Assembly (NCBI GenBank): GCA_026874595.1 | Contig: CM049317.1 | Span: forward strand, 51,479,618 to 51,543,617 | DNA from: Sipunculus nudus | Taxonomy: Eukaryota; Annelida; Sipuncula; Golfingiida; Sipunculidae | Direction of reading: 5' to 3' | DNA length: 64,000 nucleotides | Position numbers and translations under genes: made by a program | The notes under the pieces: generated by a model | The model's database searches: none | The model's input: only the letters and a program-made list of their open reading frames with translations | What the model was told of the DNA's origin: nothing | Shown: piece by piece, positions 11,151 to 22,399 of the stretch | Numbering within the stretch: the first letter of the stretch is position 1 | How the letters are laid out: the number at the start of each line of letters is the position of its first letter

Positions 11151-11859
11151 GGGGGGGAATACAAGTTTTAGAAACAGCAGGAACACATAAGCAAATCCAT
11201 GAAAACATCGGATGAGTACATCAAATGAATGTTCTTTATGTATTTTGCTTATACTGTATGGTTTAATAAACTCTCTCGTTGTCTGCATGGGTTGGTAAAT
11301 AGAACTAAAAAGCGCCAATAATTTGAAACGAATAAACACAATTCAAAATTATAGTTGCATACCCAACGCTACTCTGGGATAATAGGCTTCAGAGCTATAG
11401 CCTACACCCATCACATGACGAAACATGCGAATGATGGCAGGCTTTACTCCTATGCAACTATCCACAGGAGCAAAGACCAAGGACAAAAGCCCGTCAGTCA
11501 AAACGACTACTGTATTGTATCTGATGTCGACTACTGGATGCTGATGTGACAACTAAATTACTGCATTTATGAATTAAAATACCATCAATCTTGTGTGTTA
11601 TTTAAACCGGTTTTGAAGCTCCTTTTTAGAAATAAATACTAACATAGTGTCTTACTGATAACTGCCACATAGGTTATGATAAGCATATAATTTCAAAATT
11701 ATTAGAAAATTACGCGTATAATATGACAATGAGAATAGATCTGAGGGAGGGTAGCAAACGTCCTACGATTCAGGGAACAGTAAATAAAAAGTTTAGTTCG
11801 AGTGATGTGGCTTACTCCATATCTCTGTGCCCGAAGAGTGGGAACAAAACCCCATTCTC

Positions 11860-11920
11860 ATGGCAACCTCCGGGGGTCGAACCATGGTCGCCCGCGAAGA
11901 ATTATCCAGTCCTGAACATA
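11860..11920 (-). mobile_element. tRNA-like SINE head with intact box B
   Basis: The minus strand reads GGACTGGATAATTCTTCGC then ATGGTTCGACCCCCGG, which fits a Pol III box B (GGTTCGANTCC). The inverted counterpart is at about 35585-35650. Confidence 0.5.
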
Positions 11921-12350
11921 TATATATATATAAATATATTGTTGTGAAACTGAAAATACAATTTCTTTTGTAGTCCAGCATACGTGGTGACATGTATAGC
12001 TTAAGTCTGTATACCATTATGGAAAATAATTGAATGACTTATTTGGCTCATATTAAATATGCCATTATAAGTGGCGCCAGCTGTACCTGTGCAACATATA
12101 TACTCGTCATATGACAGTGGATGCCTCAGGTGGCCAGCCCCCACCCCCATCTTACTTTGCATTTAATACTGACTTTTAACCAACCGGACTTTCCGAAAAT
12201 TAACGGATACATATAATTTTTCAAAACATATCAAGTTTCACTGGAGCCAACCTTGACTGCACCAATCTCATAGAGAACTATACTTCTGTTTATGTCATGA
12301 GATAACTAAGAAACTGGACTTCGAAAATCGTGCGTCCCAAACAAATGAGC

Positions 12351-12660
12351 GGGGGCCTGGATAGCCGAGCTGTAAAAACGTCCGGCCCTCTCCACTGGCG
12401 ACCCGGGTTCGATCCCAGGTGTTGCCATGAGAGTAAGTTTTAGTGGCCTGTCCAATGTTGGTAGTTCTCTCCGGGTTCTCCGGCTTCCTCCTCCTCTCTC
12501 ACTACCCTGGCGTACTTTATATCTACTGTCAATACGCCCTTAAGCCCGGACCTTCCTTTACAGACTCTTACTGTCAAACTTCTGGTCGAGGGAGCCGCCG
12601 CGGACATAGCTTCGGCTATGTGCTGTGACCGGCTCGAGCGTCAACTTCACTTCAATAATA
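12351..12660 (+). mobile_element. tRNA-derived SINE, near full length
   Basis: Box A-like TGGATAGCCGAGCTG and box B GGGTTCGATCCCAGG are spaced as in a tRNA. The body includes TTCTCCGGGTTCTCCGGC and GGAGCCGCCGCGGACATAGC, and it ends in TTCACTTCAATAATAATA. A truncated copy of the head is at 35221-35330 in the right arm of the inverted repeat. Confidence 0.65.
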
Positions 12661-12830
12661 ATATAAACAAAGCTTTATTGTAATAATGGACATGAAATTA
12701 TTTCATTTATTATTTAATTTTCATTTATGCTGTGACAACTGTTTCTCTTGTTTTGATAACTAAAATTTCACAAGAAAGCTGAAAAGGCTGATTCTTTGCA
12801 AAATCTAAAGTATACTTGGAGCGTAATGTC

Positions 12831-12831
12831 C

Positions 12832-12900
<69 letters not shown>
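12831..12900. repeat. (TC)n-(TA)n microsatellite
   Basis: About 10 TC units followed by about 25 TA units. Confidence 0.95.
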
Positions 12901-12903
<3 letters not shown>

Positions 12904-12929
12904 TTCCTGCAGATGATAACTTAGATTCC

Positions 12930-14880
12930 AAGTCCTCCTAAAAATCCATGGTCACTGGGTGAGATCATTTGGCACATAATTAAATGAAGGCTTCGTAAGT
13001 TTTTTTAAGATAACAGCCATTTAAGAGTCATGTTATTAACCTTGAGGCATAAGAAGGGTCGGAAAGGGGCTCAATATAAAAATATATTTGTTGCCTGCAA
13101 TAAACAACAGCATGCCGTCTAGACCAAAATCAAAAGTGCTAAAGGTCATAGCGACAGAAAATGTCAGTGATATCGAAATCCAATCGATTTTTTTTATATA
13201 AATGAAATAAGTAAATACATCTGTACTCTGGAAAAGGAGGCCTCGGAACCATAGATCCAACATAAATACATACATAATACATAATACATAGTCACATGAA
13301 AATTAATAATAAATATAAATAAATAATTACTTAATAATAAATAACAAGAATACAGTTTTCAAGAATACACAGTTGTTAATAACAAAATATTAATAGAAAT
13401 AATCTTCAATCAGGTGAATAAATATAAAATGTAAAAACATAACTAGCGATAAATTAATGTAATATACTAAGGTTTTGTATAAAGATGCAATGCAAAAAAT
13501 TACTGATTTCCCCGTCATTCTTGTTTAATATAATTAATACAAAATGTGTTAAAAAAAACAAATTGAAATAATAATCAGATATAATTCTATTTTACACATA
13601 ATAATTATAAAAAATAAGAATGATATATTTTTATATATAATAGTTTTCATATATTGATACTTTTGATAGCATTTAAGTTAGAATATCCATGTAACATACA
13701 TGGATAACAAATTGAACAAACATATATTTTTGTCATATTTTTTTCTAGAGAAGCCGAAAATATTAGTACATAACCAATTTAAATGATGTAGAAACTTTAA
13801 ACCGCAAACAAAAAAAATGAGAAACGGACTCACACACCACAACACGCACAAATAATAGCCTCTCAATGTCTAAAGAAATAAGAACGACCAAACAAATATT
13901 TCACCCCAGAAAGAACAACTACAATTAATATTAAATTTTATGAATTCAAATTTAACTTTCCGTTGTACATCATAAACATAATTTGTTTATTCATAATATT
14001 TTGATATATATATATAAATAGCAGATTTTAAAGTAAATAACCAATAAAAGAAGGATCACATTATCACATATGTGTTCATCTTATACTGGCTTCTGATCTC
14101 CGCCGCTAGTTACCGCTCCCTTCTTCCGTGGTGCGGGACCGATTCGGCACACAACCCCATGTAATGGCGCGGGACCGAAATTAAAACCACACAGGACCTG
14201 AAACGGTATTTTGCTTTACTGTCTCGGTCCCGTAATCGAAAGTGTATGGGACCGAAAGGACCTGTATTTAAACCAAGAACAGAGCCATCTGCAGAAAAAC
14301 GGATAACAAGCAGAAACCCTGTGACCAGGAAGCGCCATCTGACGGTTGGCAAATCTGTTGGTCTTTTATGAGAAATTTATTTTCTAGTTTAAATTGAAAC
14401 TTTGTTATGAAGTTTACACTTAAAAACTTAAATGAGTTTAGGTCTGGAGGGATTTTACTGGTGAGTTTTTCAACGGGAAGAAAATCAAATGCCAAAATAT
14501 AAATAAAGCTTACATTATAAGTTGATTCCATGCGTGTGGTCGTTATACAAGGTTAAACATGCGTTTTTTTCCATTATACAAGACTCAGAAACCTGTACAC
14601 AAGTCATTGGGGAACGCACTACAACGGCCATCAATCCTGTTGCCTCCTATTGACATTTCTACAGTCATTAATAGAGATAAATTTAAATGTCAAATATTTC
14701 ATGTTCGTAAATGCTTACATTGAACTTGGGCCACCCAAGCCATTCTTATTTTGTTTGTGCTCTCTGTTAGCTCAAACTTGTTAAAGAGCACTAATAAGGA
14801 AAGTAATCCTGTTGATTTTTTTAGAACTGTAGAACACCTTTGACCGGAAAGAAAAGATATCACGAATCATATTAATTTCA
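12930..14880. other. AT-rich spacer, no gene recognised
   Basis: Very AT-rich, especially 13260-14050. A GC-richer patch at 14100-14350 has several GGGACCGAAA-like repeats; the 80-residue frame across it has no recognisable motif. Confidence 0.5.
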
Positions 14881-14884
14881 CTTA

Positions 14885-15466
14885 CATAGCAACAATACAG
14901 TCAATACAATCACACAAAAATAATGTGCACAGTACTTGGATACCAACTCCGTCAAAACGATAAGTTCTTTAAATGTATACTCTCTGAGAATGACAGTCCA
15001 TTGTAAAGCTCTTGTAACAATCCAGAAAGTAAACTGAAATCCAAATGCATAAAATCCAGGAGAAAGTCTTAGAAAAGCTATAATTGCCGCATTCGTCGGA
15101 TAAGGTCCTAGAAACTGACAACGCTTCTGCGTCTGCTGGATTCTGCTCTGCTACTCTCTGCTTGGCTCAAAAACACAGCCCCTTTATATACCTTCACACC
15201 CCAAGACGAGAATTTTCCACTTCTCGAACAGTCTTTAGGATCCTACACAACACAGACGCATTTCAGGAATTATCGAGAAGAAGCCTTGTGTATCCCCGCA
15301 CACCAGGGTCATCACGTGACGCATGACCAGGCGTGAAAGCCCAAGGCTAACATGACAACGAGAGTTCAACAAGTACGGATTAAACAGAGAATGTAATACG
15401 CGGCCAGACACGAGTGCCACAACAGGAGTTACGCCCGTGTCACATAATAAAAAAAGATCTGTAACA
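14885..15466 (-). mobile_element. 3' LTR of the gypsy-type element
   Basis: The boundary TGTTACAG follows the polypurine tract directly. A TATA box (GGTATATAAAGGGG, minus) lies at 15180-15197. The LTR matches the solo LTR at 39026-40290 in the same orientation, without that copy's MITE. Its distal end is diverged or truncated near 14880. Confidence 0.8.
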
Positions 15467-15477
15467 CTCCCCCTCCT
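15467..15477 (-). other. Polypurine tract
   Basis: Minus-strand AGGAGGGGGAG abuts the LTR start and is the expected plus-strand DNA primer. Next to it is the inverted repeat AAAGTTTT/AAAACTTT at about 15490-15512. Confidence 0.75.
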
Positions 15478-15598
15478 GTAAGAAAAAAGAAAGTTTTCAC
15501 GGTAAAACTTTCTTTTTGCGATTACACTCACTAAATTTTTACAGCATCTCAAAATCATCTTATTTACAACATTACATAAACATCTTGTTTACAACATT

Positions 15599-16000
15599 TC
15601 ATAAACATCTCGATAAGCAATCAGCAAATATATTGTCTTTCCCTTTAATGTGTACGATATCATGATTGTAATCCTGTAAGAACAAACTCAATCTCAACAA
15701 TCTTTGGTTTTTACACTTCAACTTGTTCATGAACGTGAGGGGATTGTGATCACTGAAGACAATGATAGGCCTGACTGACGAAGTAACATAAACTTCAAAA
15801 TGTCGCAACGCCAAAATCAAAACCAAACATTATTTTTCAATAGTGGAGTAGTTTTTCTGGTTTGCATTAAACTTTCGTGAGAAATAACAAATTGGATGAT
15901 CTATGCCATCATTGCCTTCTTGTAACAACACAGCACCAGCAGCAGTATCACTAGCATCTACAGCTTACTTAAAAGGTACAGAAAAGTCTGGAGCTTCTTA
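15599..16000 (-). pseudogene. RNase H domain of the gypsy-type pol
   Basis: The C-terminal part is open from 15826 to 15599: IIVFSDHNPLTFMNKL, then LFLQDYNHDIVHIKGKDN and IFADCLSR, typical of gypsy RNase H and its end. Upstream to about 16000 it continues in other frames (frameshifts). No integrase follows it, unlike in standard gypsy elements. Confidence 0.8.
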
Positions 16001-17070
16001 AACTGGTGAACTTTGCAGAATTGCTTTCAAATTCTGAAATGCATTTTCACACTGAACATTCAATACAAACTTTTGTTTCTCCTTTAACAAATTAGTCAAA
16101 GGTTAAGCTACAGCAGCAAAATTTGGAAAAAACTTCCTGTAGTACCCAACCATACCAATAAAACGCATTATTTGCTTTTTGTTCTCTGTTCTAGGAAATG
16201 CAGAAATAGCACTTATCTTAGCATCAACAGGGTTTACCTGACCCTGCCCTACAATATGACCCAAAAATGTTACTTGTGCATGACAAAACTCAGATTTCAC
16301 TAAGTTGACGGTCAGACGTGCTTCAGTGAGTCTTTCGAAGAGGTCACGAAGAATTTGCAGATGTTTCTCCCAGGTGTCGCTGTACACGATGAGGTCATCA
16401 ATATATGCGTCGCAGCCCTGAATGTCCTTGACAACCACATGTATGAGGCGCTGGAATGTGGCTGGTGAGTTCTTCATGCCAAACGGCATAACTTTATACT
16501 GGTACAGTTCTTGCGACGTCACAAATGCGGACACTTCTTTCGCTCGATCTGTCAGCTAAACTTGCCAGAATCCTTTTGGCAAGTCAAACTTGTAGACATA
16601 TCTGGAGCTACCGACTCTATCAACACATTCATCGATCCTCGGAATCGGGAACGTGTCGGTCTTGGTGACAGAGTTCAGTTTTCGATAATCTGGGCACATA
16701 CGGTAACTTCCATCAGGTTTTGGCACAAGAATACATAATGAACTCCAGTTCCTGTTACTAGGTTCAATAAAATCATTGTCCAGCAAATATTGAATCTCAT
16801 CCTGTAGATACCTTTGCTTTTCTGGATTCAGTCTATAGGATGCTGCTTGACTGCGCTTGCCTCGCCAACATCGACGTCATGGCACAACATGTTAGTTCGC
16901 GTTGGAATGTCACTAAACAAATGTTCATAATTCAGCAGCAGGTTCTTGAGATCATGTTGTTGTTGTGCGGTTAGTTGTGACAGTTTGGGATCCAGGTTTT
17001 TAAGCACGTCTGAGTTTTTTAATGGTACTGTACCACACTGAATGTCTACATCACACTTACAATCAGTATC
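16000..17070 (-). pseudogene. Reverse transcriptase domain of the gypsy-type pol
   Basis: Successive frames carry NYEHLFSDIPTRTN, VPKPDGSYRMCPDYRKLNSV, YKFDLPKGFWQV, YKVMPFGMKNSPATFQRL, the catalytic YIDDLIVYS, and FLGHIVGQG with GYYRKFFPNF. The YIDD box is intact. At least one frameshift separates the fingers/palm part (16786-16556) from the YIDD part (16534-16103). Confidence 0.9.
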
Positions 17071-17079
17071 TACTTTAAC

Positions 17080-17640
17080 TGGGTCAGGGTCAGTTTTACA
17101 CAATTAACAGCAGACATAAAATTAGACCCTTGGCCAGACTGGACGGACTTTGGTAATCCAAAAGTTGTAAAAAACTTGGTCAGAGCTTTGACAACACTTT
17201 TGGCATTAATTATGCGCAATGGTATTGCCTCAGGGAACCTGGTTGATGCGCACATAATTGTCAGCAAGTATTCATGTCCAGATTTTGTTTTGGGCAGTGG
17301 TCCAACACAATAAACAAAAATCCTACTAAATGGTTTCTCGAAAGCAGGAATAGGCCTAATGGGGCCTTAGGAGGATTCTGATTGGGCTTGCCTACCATCT
17401 GGCACGTATGGCATGACCTACAATATTGTACAACATCTTGCCAATAGTAGGCCAATAGAAGTGTATACTAACTTTCTGATAAGTTTTATTTATACCTAAA
17501 TGGCCAGACAAAGGAGCCTCATGTGCCATGCTTAGAACTTCACTGATAAAGCTTTTGGGCATTACTATTTGTTTTTTGATGGCCCACTCATCATCAGCGG
17601 ATACATCAGGTGGTCGCCATTTACGCATAAGCACTCCATT
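17080..17640 (-). pseudogene. Integrase zinc finger and partial core, upstream of RT
   Basis: The H-H-C-C finger is visible in two frames: HEAPLSGHLGINKTYQKV, FYWPTIGKML, then YCRSCHTCQMVGKPNQNPPK. The core has STRFPEAIPL and FFTTFGLPKSVQSGQGSNFM, with Gly where the second catalytic Asp is expected. The sequence then runs straight into the RT leader, so the catalytic Glu region and C-terminus are missing. It is fused to the protease end with one frameshift, so the PR-INT order looks original. Confidence 0.85.
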
Positions 17641-18534
17641 TTGACATAGAAACCAACAGGGTTCTGTGACAGGTCATCTTTAAAAACTGCCCTGGGAAAC
17701 AAACATAAAATATCAGGGTCCTTATGCTGTTCCGCGATAAGTTCTGTCCTTGAGAATGCTGCATTCTGTACGGGCGAGTCGTTTGACGATTCACTAGTGA
17801 TTCCCAGAGTGTTATTATCTGGACCATTATCCTCATGTGTGTTTTTCTTGACCATAGATCTAGTTACAGCACATGAAGGATACAAACCCGGAATGTCCTG
17901 ACTTTCCAGATCAGTGTCCTGATCAAGTGCCGGCTTTTCTGTCACTATTGGTACAGGCTGCACTCTATCACCTGAAACATCATTGCCTAGTAGCAACTGA
18001 ATTCCCTTAAATGGTAAAGTAGTTTTTATGCCCACAGTATTATTCCCAGAAATCAAATCAGTCTTTAAAATGGATACTGTGAAGCGGAACTGAAGTGTGC
18101 CTGTCTGAAAACACAGCATTAACAAGTGCATGTGCACCAGTAAAGGACCTATTAGAAAATGGCAAAGTGTTTGCAAACATGAGAGTCTGGTCTGAACCAG
18201 TGTCCCTCAAAATTCTAATAGGGGTAGAATCTGAAAAATCAATTGAAAGTGATACAAAACCATTATGTATGAATGGCTCAGATAACTCCATTTCAGAGTC
18301 GAGTGAGGAATCTACAAGATCAACCTCATCAAACAAAGAACTGACATTGAAGGTGTCAGTCATAAACTCTGTTTCAGAGTCATCTAAGGAATGTACATCC
18401 TTTTTATCATCAAACTCCTCATTGGAGTCAACAGAGGAATTTTCCTCAGCAGAAACAAACTTTTGTTTGTCATAAGAGGACCTGTTCTCATTTGAAATAC
18501 TCTTACAAGAGTCATAAAAGGACTTATAGTACAT
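17640..18534 (-). pseudogene. Aspartic protease and linkers of the gypsy-type pol
   Basis: The active site is ILRDTGSDQTLMF, with the second-half motif IQLLLGNDVSG. Upstream is an acidic, serine-rich stretch with repeats of the type F-x-DSC-xxx-S-x-NE. The same repeats resume beyond the insertion at about 22400-22500, showing that the two parts were once continuous. Confidence 0.8.
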
Positions 18535-21500
18535 CAGCCAGAGGGTTCATCGGTACAAAAAAGGTGACAATTGCTATCAAAGATTTTTTGAAAGGTGTAT
18601 GTGTGTAGATAATAAAAATGCCTGATGGCAGTATGAAAGTGGTAGCTTTCTGTAAAATATCAGCCTGTTTTGAAATGTACTTGCACCGAAATCGCAATTC
18701 TGCAAGACACAGTTATATAAAAATATTATTAAGTTATAACATTTTAAAACAAGTTTGATGTCAGTTGATAGTAGACATTTATAGCTTTCATCTGGTGTGT
18801 CATTCATGTATATAGCTTTACATATTCTAAATATATGATTACTTTTCTTCACCCATCATAGCAATTTGTATAATTATAGCTAACTTATTAAAAAAAACAC
18901 AAGGTGTATTTCTGATAAGATCAACCGTGACCAGTTTGGTTTTATAAAGTCATTAATAAAGTCTGAAGTCTTTTAGCTGAAAAATAACATGTCTGGCACC
19001 CAAGTACAATTTGTAGATTTGGGCGTGGTCAGAGAAAGGTGTTATTCCGTTCTTCAGTTAGCCGGTATATGTCCCATTGCCACCAACTGTCTAGAGAGAA
19101 CATTAATGCCTGGTTGATGTTTTTGAGTCCTTTGTGTTGCATACCCACGCACTTTTTGAATTCTGATTGGTAAATCCTCCCAATTATTCGACGTGGCAGC
19201 TTTTGGGGGCCGATGTATAGACTAAAACTCGGATGTCGCAAGCCGAATGTCACACATGACATGTATGCAGGCACGGGTACTCGGCTAGTTGTTTTAATAT
19301 ATGTTTTTTGCATGTCTCCGGTTGAAAAAAAGGGCGTCAAGTCATTTTATGCAGTATATTTTTATTTGTATGTTTTTGTTATATTGGTGCCTAAGTCATT
19401 TGTGATATCATACAAACTAGGCCGCCGTATCAGCACTTCTTGTCAAATTCGCTTTCTTACACGAAATATATAAGAGCATTCGGCTGAGAGAGGGCTATGT
19501 TGTCTGCTGAAATATTGCCATGTAAATATTCTAACAAAATTAACATATAAAATGAAGGCAAGAGCAGTAAATGTACCTACAACATGTTGCTTGGGTGGCA
19601 CCATAAATAAATGATAGATATTGCAGTTTGCCTTTGTGTCAGGACTAATTGTGAGGCAGAGCTGTTTCTGAGTTGTCTATGTTTTATACTGTTAACATTT
19701 CTGACAGGAGAGAGATTTCTAAATAAATATTAATTTCTATAAGGGAAACCAGATGTTTATTTGAATCGTTCGGCAAACAGTGTATTAACAAGAATATAAA
19801 CCAGTTTGCTATAAAGCCAGTAAGTGCAATAACTCATCCTGTTCCGGTTTTATGTTTTACAAAAGTCCAGTAAATGCTAGTGATAAGCCCAAATAAATAA
19901 AATCAGTTGTTGAAATTGAACAAATCTAATTTAATTCTAACCTGCTTTGACTCAGGAGTTCAGGGATTATTTTTCAAACAAGACCCTAGCAGTCCAGTGT
20001 CAACCAACTTTATCGGATTGGAAGACATACATGGTTCGCCTTGGGCTATGTACTTGCACCAGAGAGTGCCATTAAGATCATTTTGTTTTTATCTTTAACA
20101 TGCAATTTTTCACTGAACTGTCAAAACACCATGTGTCCCTGTCATTCCCCAGGTTTGAGGGAGATCATGTTAATCACTGACTGTTCTACTGGCCGAACAA
20201 ATATAATATCAATGGGGTTTATGGTTTTGCCCTTAAGAGAATATCATCTCTCGCTCAGTAGGATATAATTGTAACTGTTAGATAAAAAAATGTAGATACA
20301 TATTCTAAAACAGTTTTGTTTTCATATTATTTTCTTTCATTTAAACATTTCAGTAGAAACACACATTATAATAAACATGAGAGTAACTGATTTCTCCTGG
20401 TGATTTCTATTTTAATTCCTTGCAAGTGCTAACTTTCTAATGACTTGATTTGGCAAGGTAGCCAGGCTTGAAATAACTATAAGATATAATAGACTTATAA
20501 AAGCCCCGGTGATAATCCAAAATAAAAATGACGAATTGATTTTCATATTCCACTTGGTGTTATCTTTCCAACCATGCAAAACAGAACTCATCAGATTTGA
20601 TGTTTTTCTGTCAGAAAGCGATTGCATATTTATATGATTATGATCTTATGAAATGATATTGCTTATTTTCCTTTAAACTAACATTGAACATTACTTAGTT
20701 TTATTTCAGAATATGGAAGTTTAAAATACACAACGGCCTTGTTGTGAAATAATGTAACAAACAATTCTTTAAAGAGTCTTTATCACACAGCGAACATTCA
20801 AGCTGAACATAAGTACATGTTCAAAGTACATTTTTACATAAGTAAACTTATTCTATATCTTAAATACATAATTACCTGTTACCTCTTCTGTTGTTTTAAA
20901 TGTTTAACTTAACTTAGTGCCCCGCTGGTCATAATGCTCAGCTGAAACTATATTGGTCAGTGATCTAATTCTTATCGACTAAGAGAGTTTAAGAGAACCT
21001 GTATACACAACGTCTGAACATCCCAGGACTAGCGATCACGAATTGTGCCTTGATATATATCACACTGATAACTGCAGTCTGTTATTCACAAAAAGAAAAA
21101 ATGTTTTACTTTTTTGCATTGTTCATGATCGAGAATAATGATGGAACAACAGAGAGTGAACTAAGAAATACCATTTCAGCTCTAGTCCATTATAATCGGT
21201 AAGCTACATATAGATTAAATTTTCTTTCCATTAAAAAAAAACTGTAAATGTACCGTTTTTGCTCGCACAAGACAGGTAAACATAAATGGTGCCATCTGTA
21301 GTTTATATACTTGTAAAAGTCACATGATCAATGTCTGGTAAAGCACATTACAAATCGTAGGTAAAATCAAAAATGAACTACAACAATAAGCGAATATAAG
21401 TTTATGCTTTCCCTCACATAAAAGCTATCTCTTTTTATTTCCTGACTTGCATAGGAAGAACTGGAAAAGATCATTTTGACTCAAGTCAACGTAAGTGGCG

Positions 21501-22388
21501 ATACTTACAACTAACACTGACATACCAGTCATGGGATCAATATGCTGGGTATTGGTCATAACACTATGAATACAAACACTTGTGATCAGCAAGGTTAAAA
21601 TAAAGTAGAGACAAATCTTATAATAATTCAGCACACCTCATACTTATCTATCATCTCCAATGAATAAGCCATGGAATAAAATAAGTTTTATTTTTTGGCC
21701 TGCACAAGTTAGGACAACCTATAGCCTACAAACAAAATACCAGTCCAGTGATCAATATTACTACATAACTTGGGGATTACAGTTGCGGCAGCTCCCGCTG
21801 TATTCGGTTACCGAAATAACTTATATCTGTTGATATATTCTATATATGGAGTATTTTTCTTAAGGGTGAGGCAGAAGCGGGGGGGGGGGGGATGCCCCTT
21901 TTTTATAGGTTTCTTTTAATAGGGACCTTTTTTACAGCTTTGCCATCAGTCCTGGCGTGGACCCCTCCATTTTAAATCCTGGATTAAATCCTGGAGTAAA
22001 TTTATATAACCAGTCCTTATGCGTTTTTCCTAGGGGTGAGTGCAACTATAAGAATGTATTACTTAAGCAGTATACCCCCAGTGGCCATAAATGGCATGTC
22101 ATACTAAAGCGTATGGTTAAAGCTATCATTTGAGACCAACTTTAACTGGATACGTTTTACATATTTAGTAGTATGGGGCTTATAACCACTCTGAAGTCGG
22201 TGTCCTTGAGATGGAAAAAAATTATACGTCATCCGACATAAAACATAAATTTATTCACTGAAAGCTACCACTTTCATACTGCTATCAGGCATTTTTATTA
22301 CCTACACATGTATACCTATATCAAGCACACATGGTGAAAATTTGTCACCAAAATGGTACCGATGACACAAATTTTGGGGTCTGGCTGA
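18533..22388. mobile_element. 3.86-kb long-TIR insertion splitting the gypsy-type element
   Basis: The ends are inverted copies over about 130 bases: TCAGCCAGA at 18534 against TCTGGCTGA at 22380-22388. Further in, both contain TCATCGGTAC, AGGTGACAA and ATAAAAATGCCTGAT plus AGTATGAAAGTGGTAGCTTT. AGTAC flanks both sides (18528-18532 and 22389-22393), a likely 5-bp target duplication. The interior has only short frames (for example minus 19029-19340, 103 residues) with no transposase motif I recognise, so it is non-autonomous, or its transposase has decayed. Confidence 0.65.
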
Positions 22389-22399
22389 AGTACTATTAG

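Larger units (their letters stand above)
10185..12455 (+). repeat. Left arm of a 2.2-kb inverted repeat
   Basis: The stretch recurs in inverted orientation at 35221-37335. A conserved 60-residue frame reads nearly the same in both (minus 11052-11339 and plus 36160-36462), and long segments such as TTATTAACCATACAGTATA-type sequence match base for base. It contains a copy of dispersed repeat R2 (about 10855-11150), a tRNA-like SINE head (11860-11920, minus) and most of another SINE (from 12351). Arm differences include a G13 run here against about 30 other bases in the right arm. Confidence 0.85.

Noticed and set aside
11052-11339. 95-residue frame conserved at 36160-36462 as a gene
   Set aside because: Conservation comes from the inverted repeat as a whole, and the C-terminal ends differ between copies.
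12351-12425. Possible tRNA gene with good box A and box B
   Set aside because: Followed by a conserved 230-base body and found again with the same body start at 35.2 kb; the cloverleaf is poor. A SINE explains it better.
15599-18534. Standard gypsy order with integrase last
   Set aside because: RNase H is followed within about 130 bases by the polypurine tract and LTR, and the integrase pieces lie clearly between protease and RT.
19029-19340. 103-residue minus frame inside the long-TIR insertion as a transposase
   Set aside because: No DDE-type or helicase motif is visible and both strands are open there by chance (another frame at 19213-19473).
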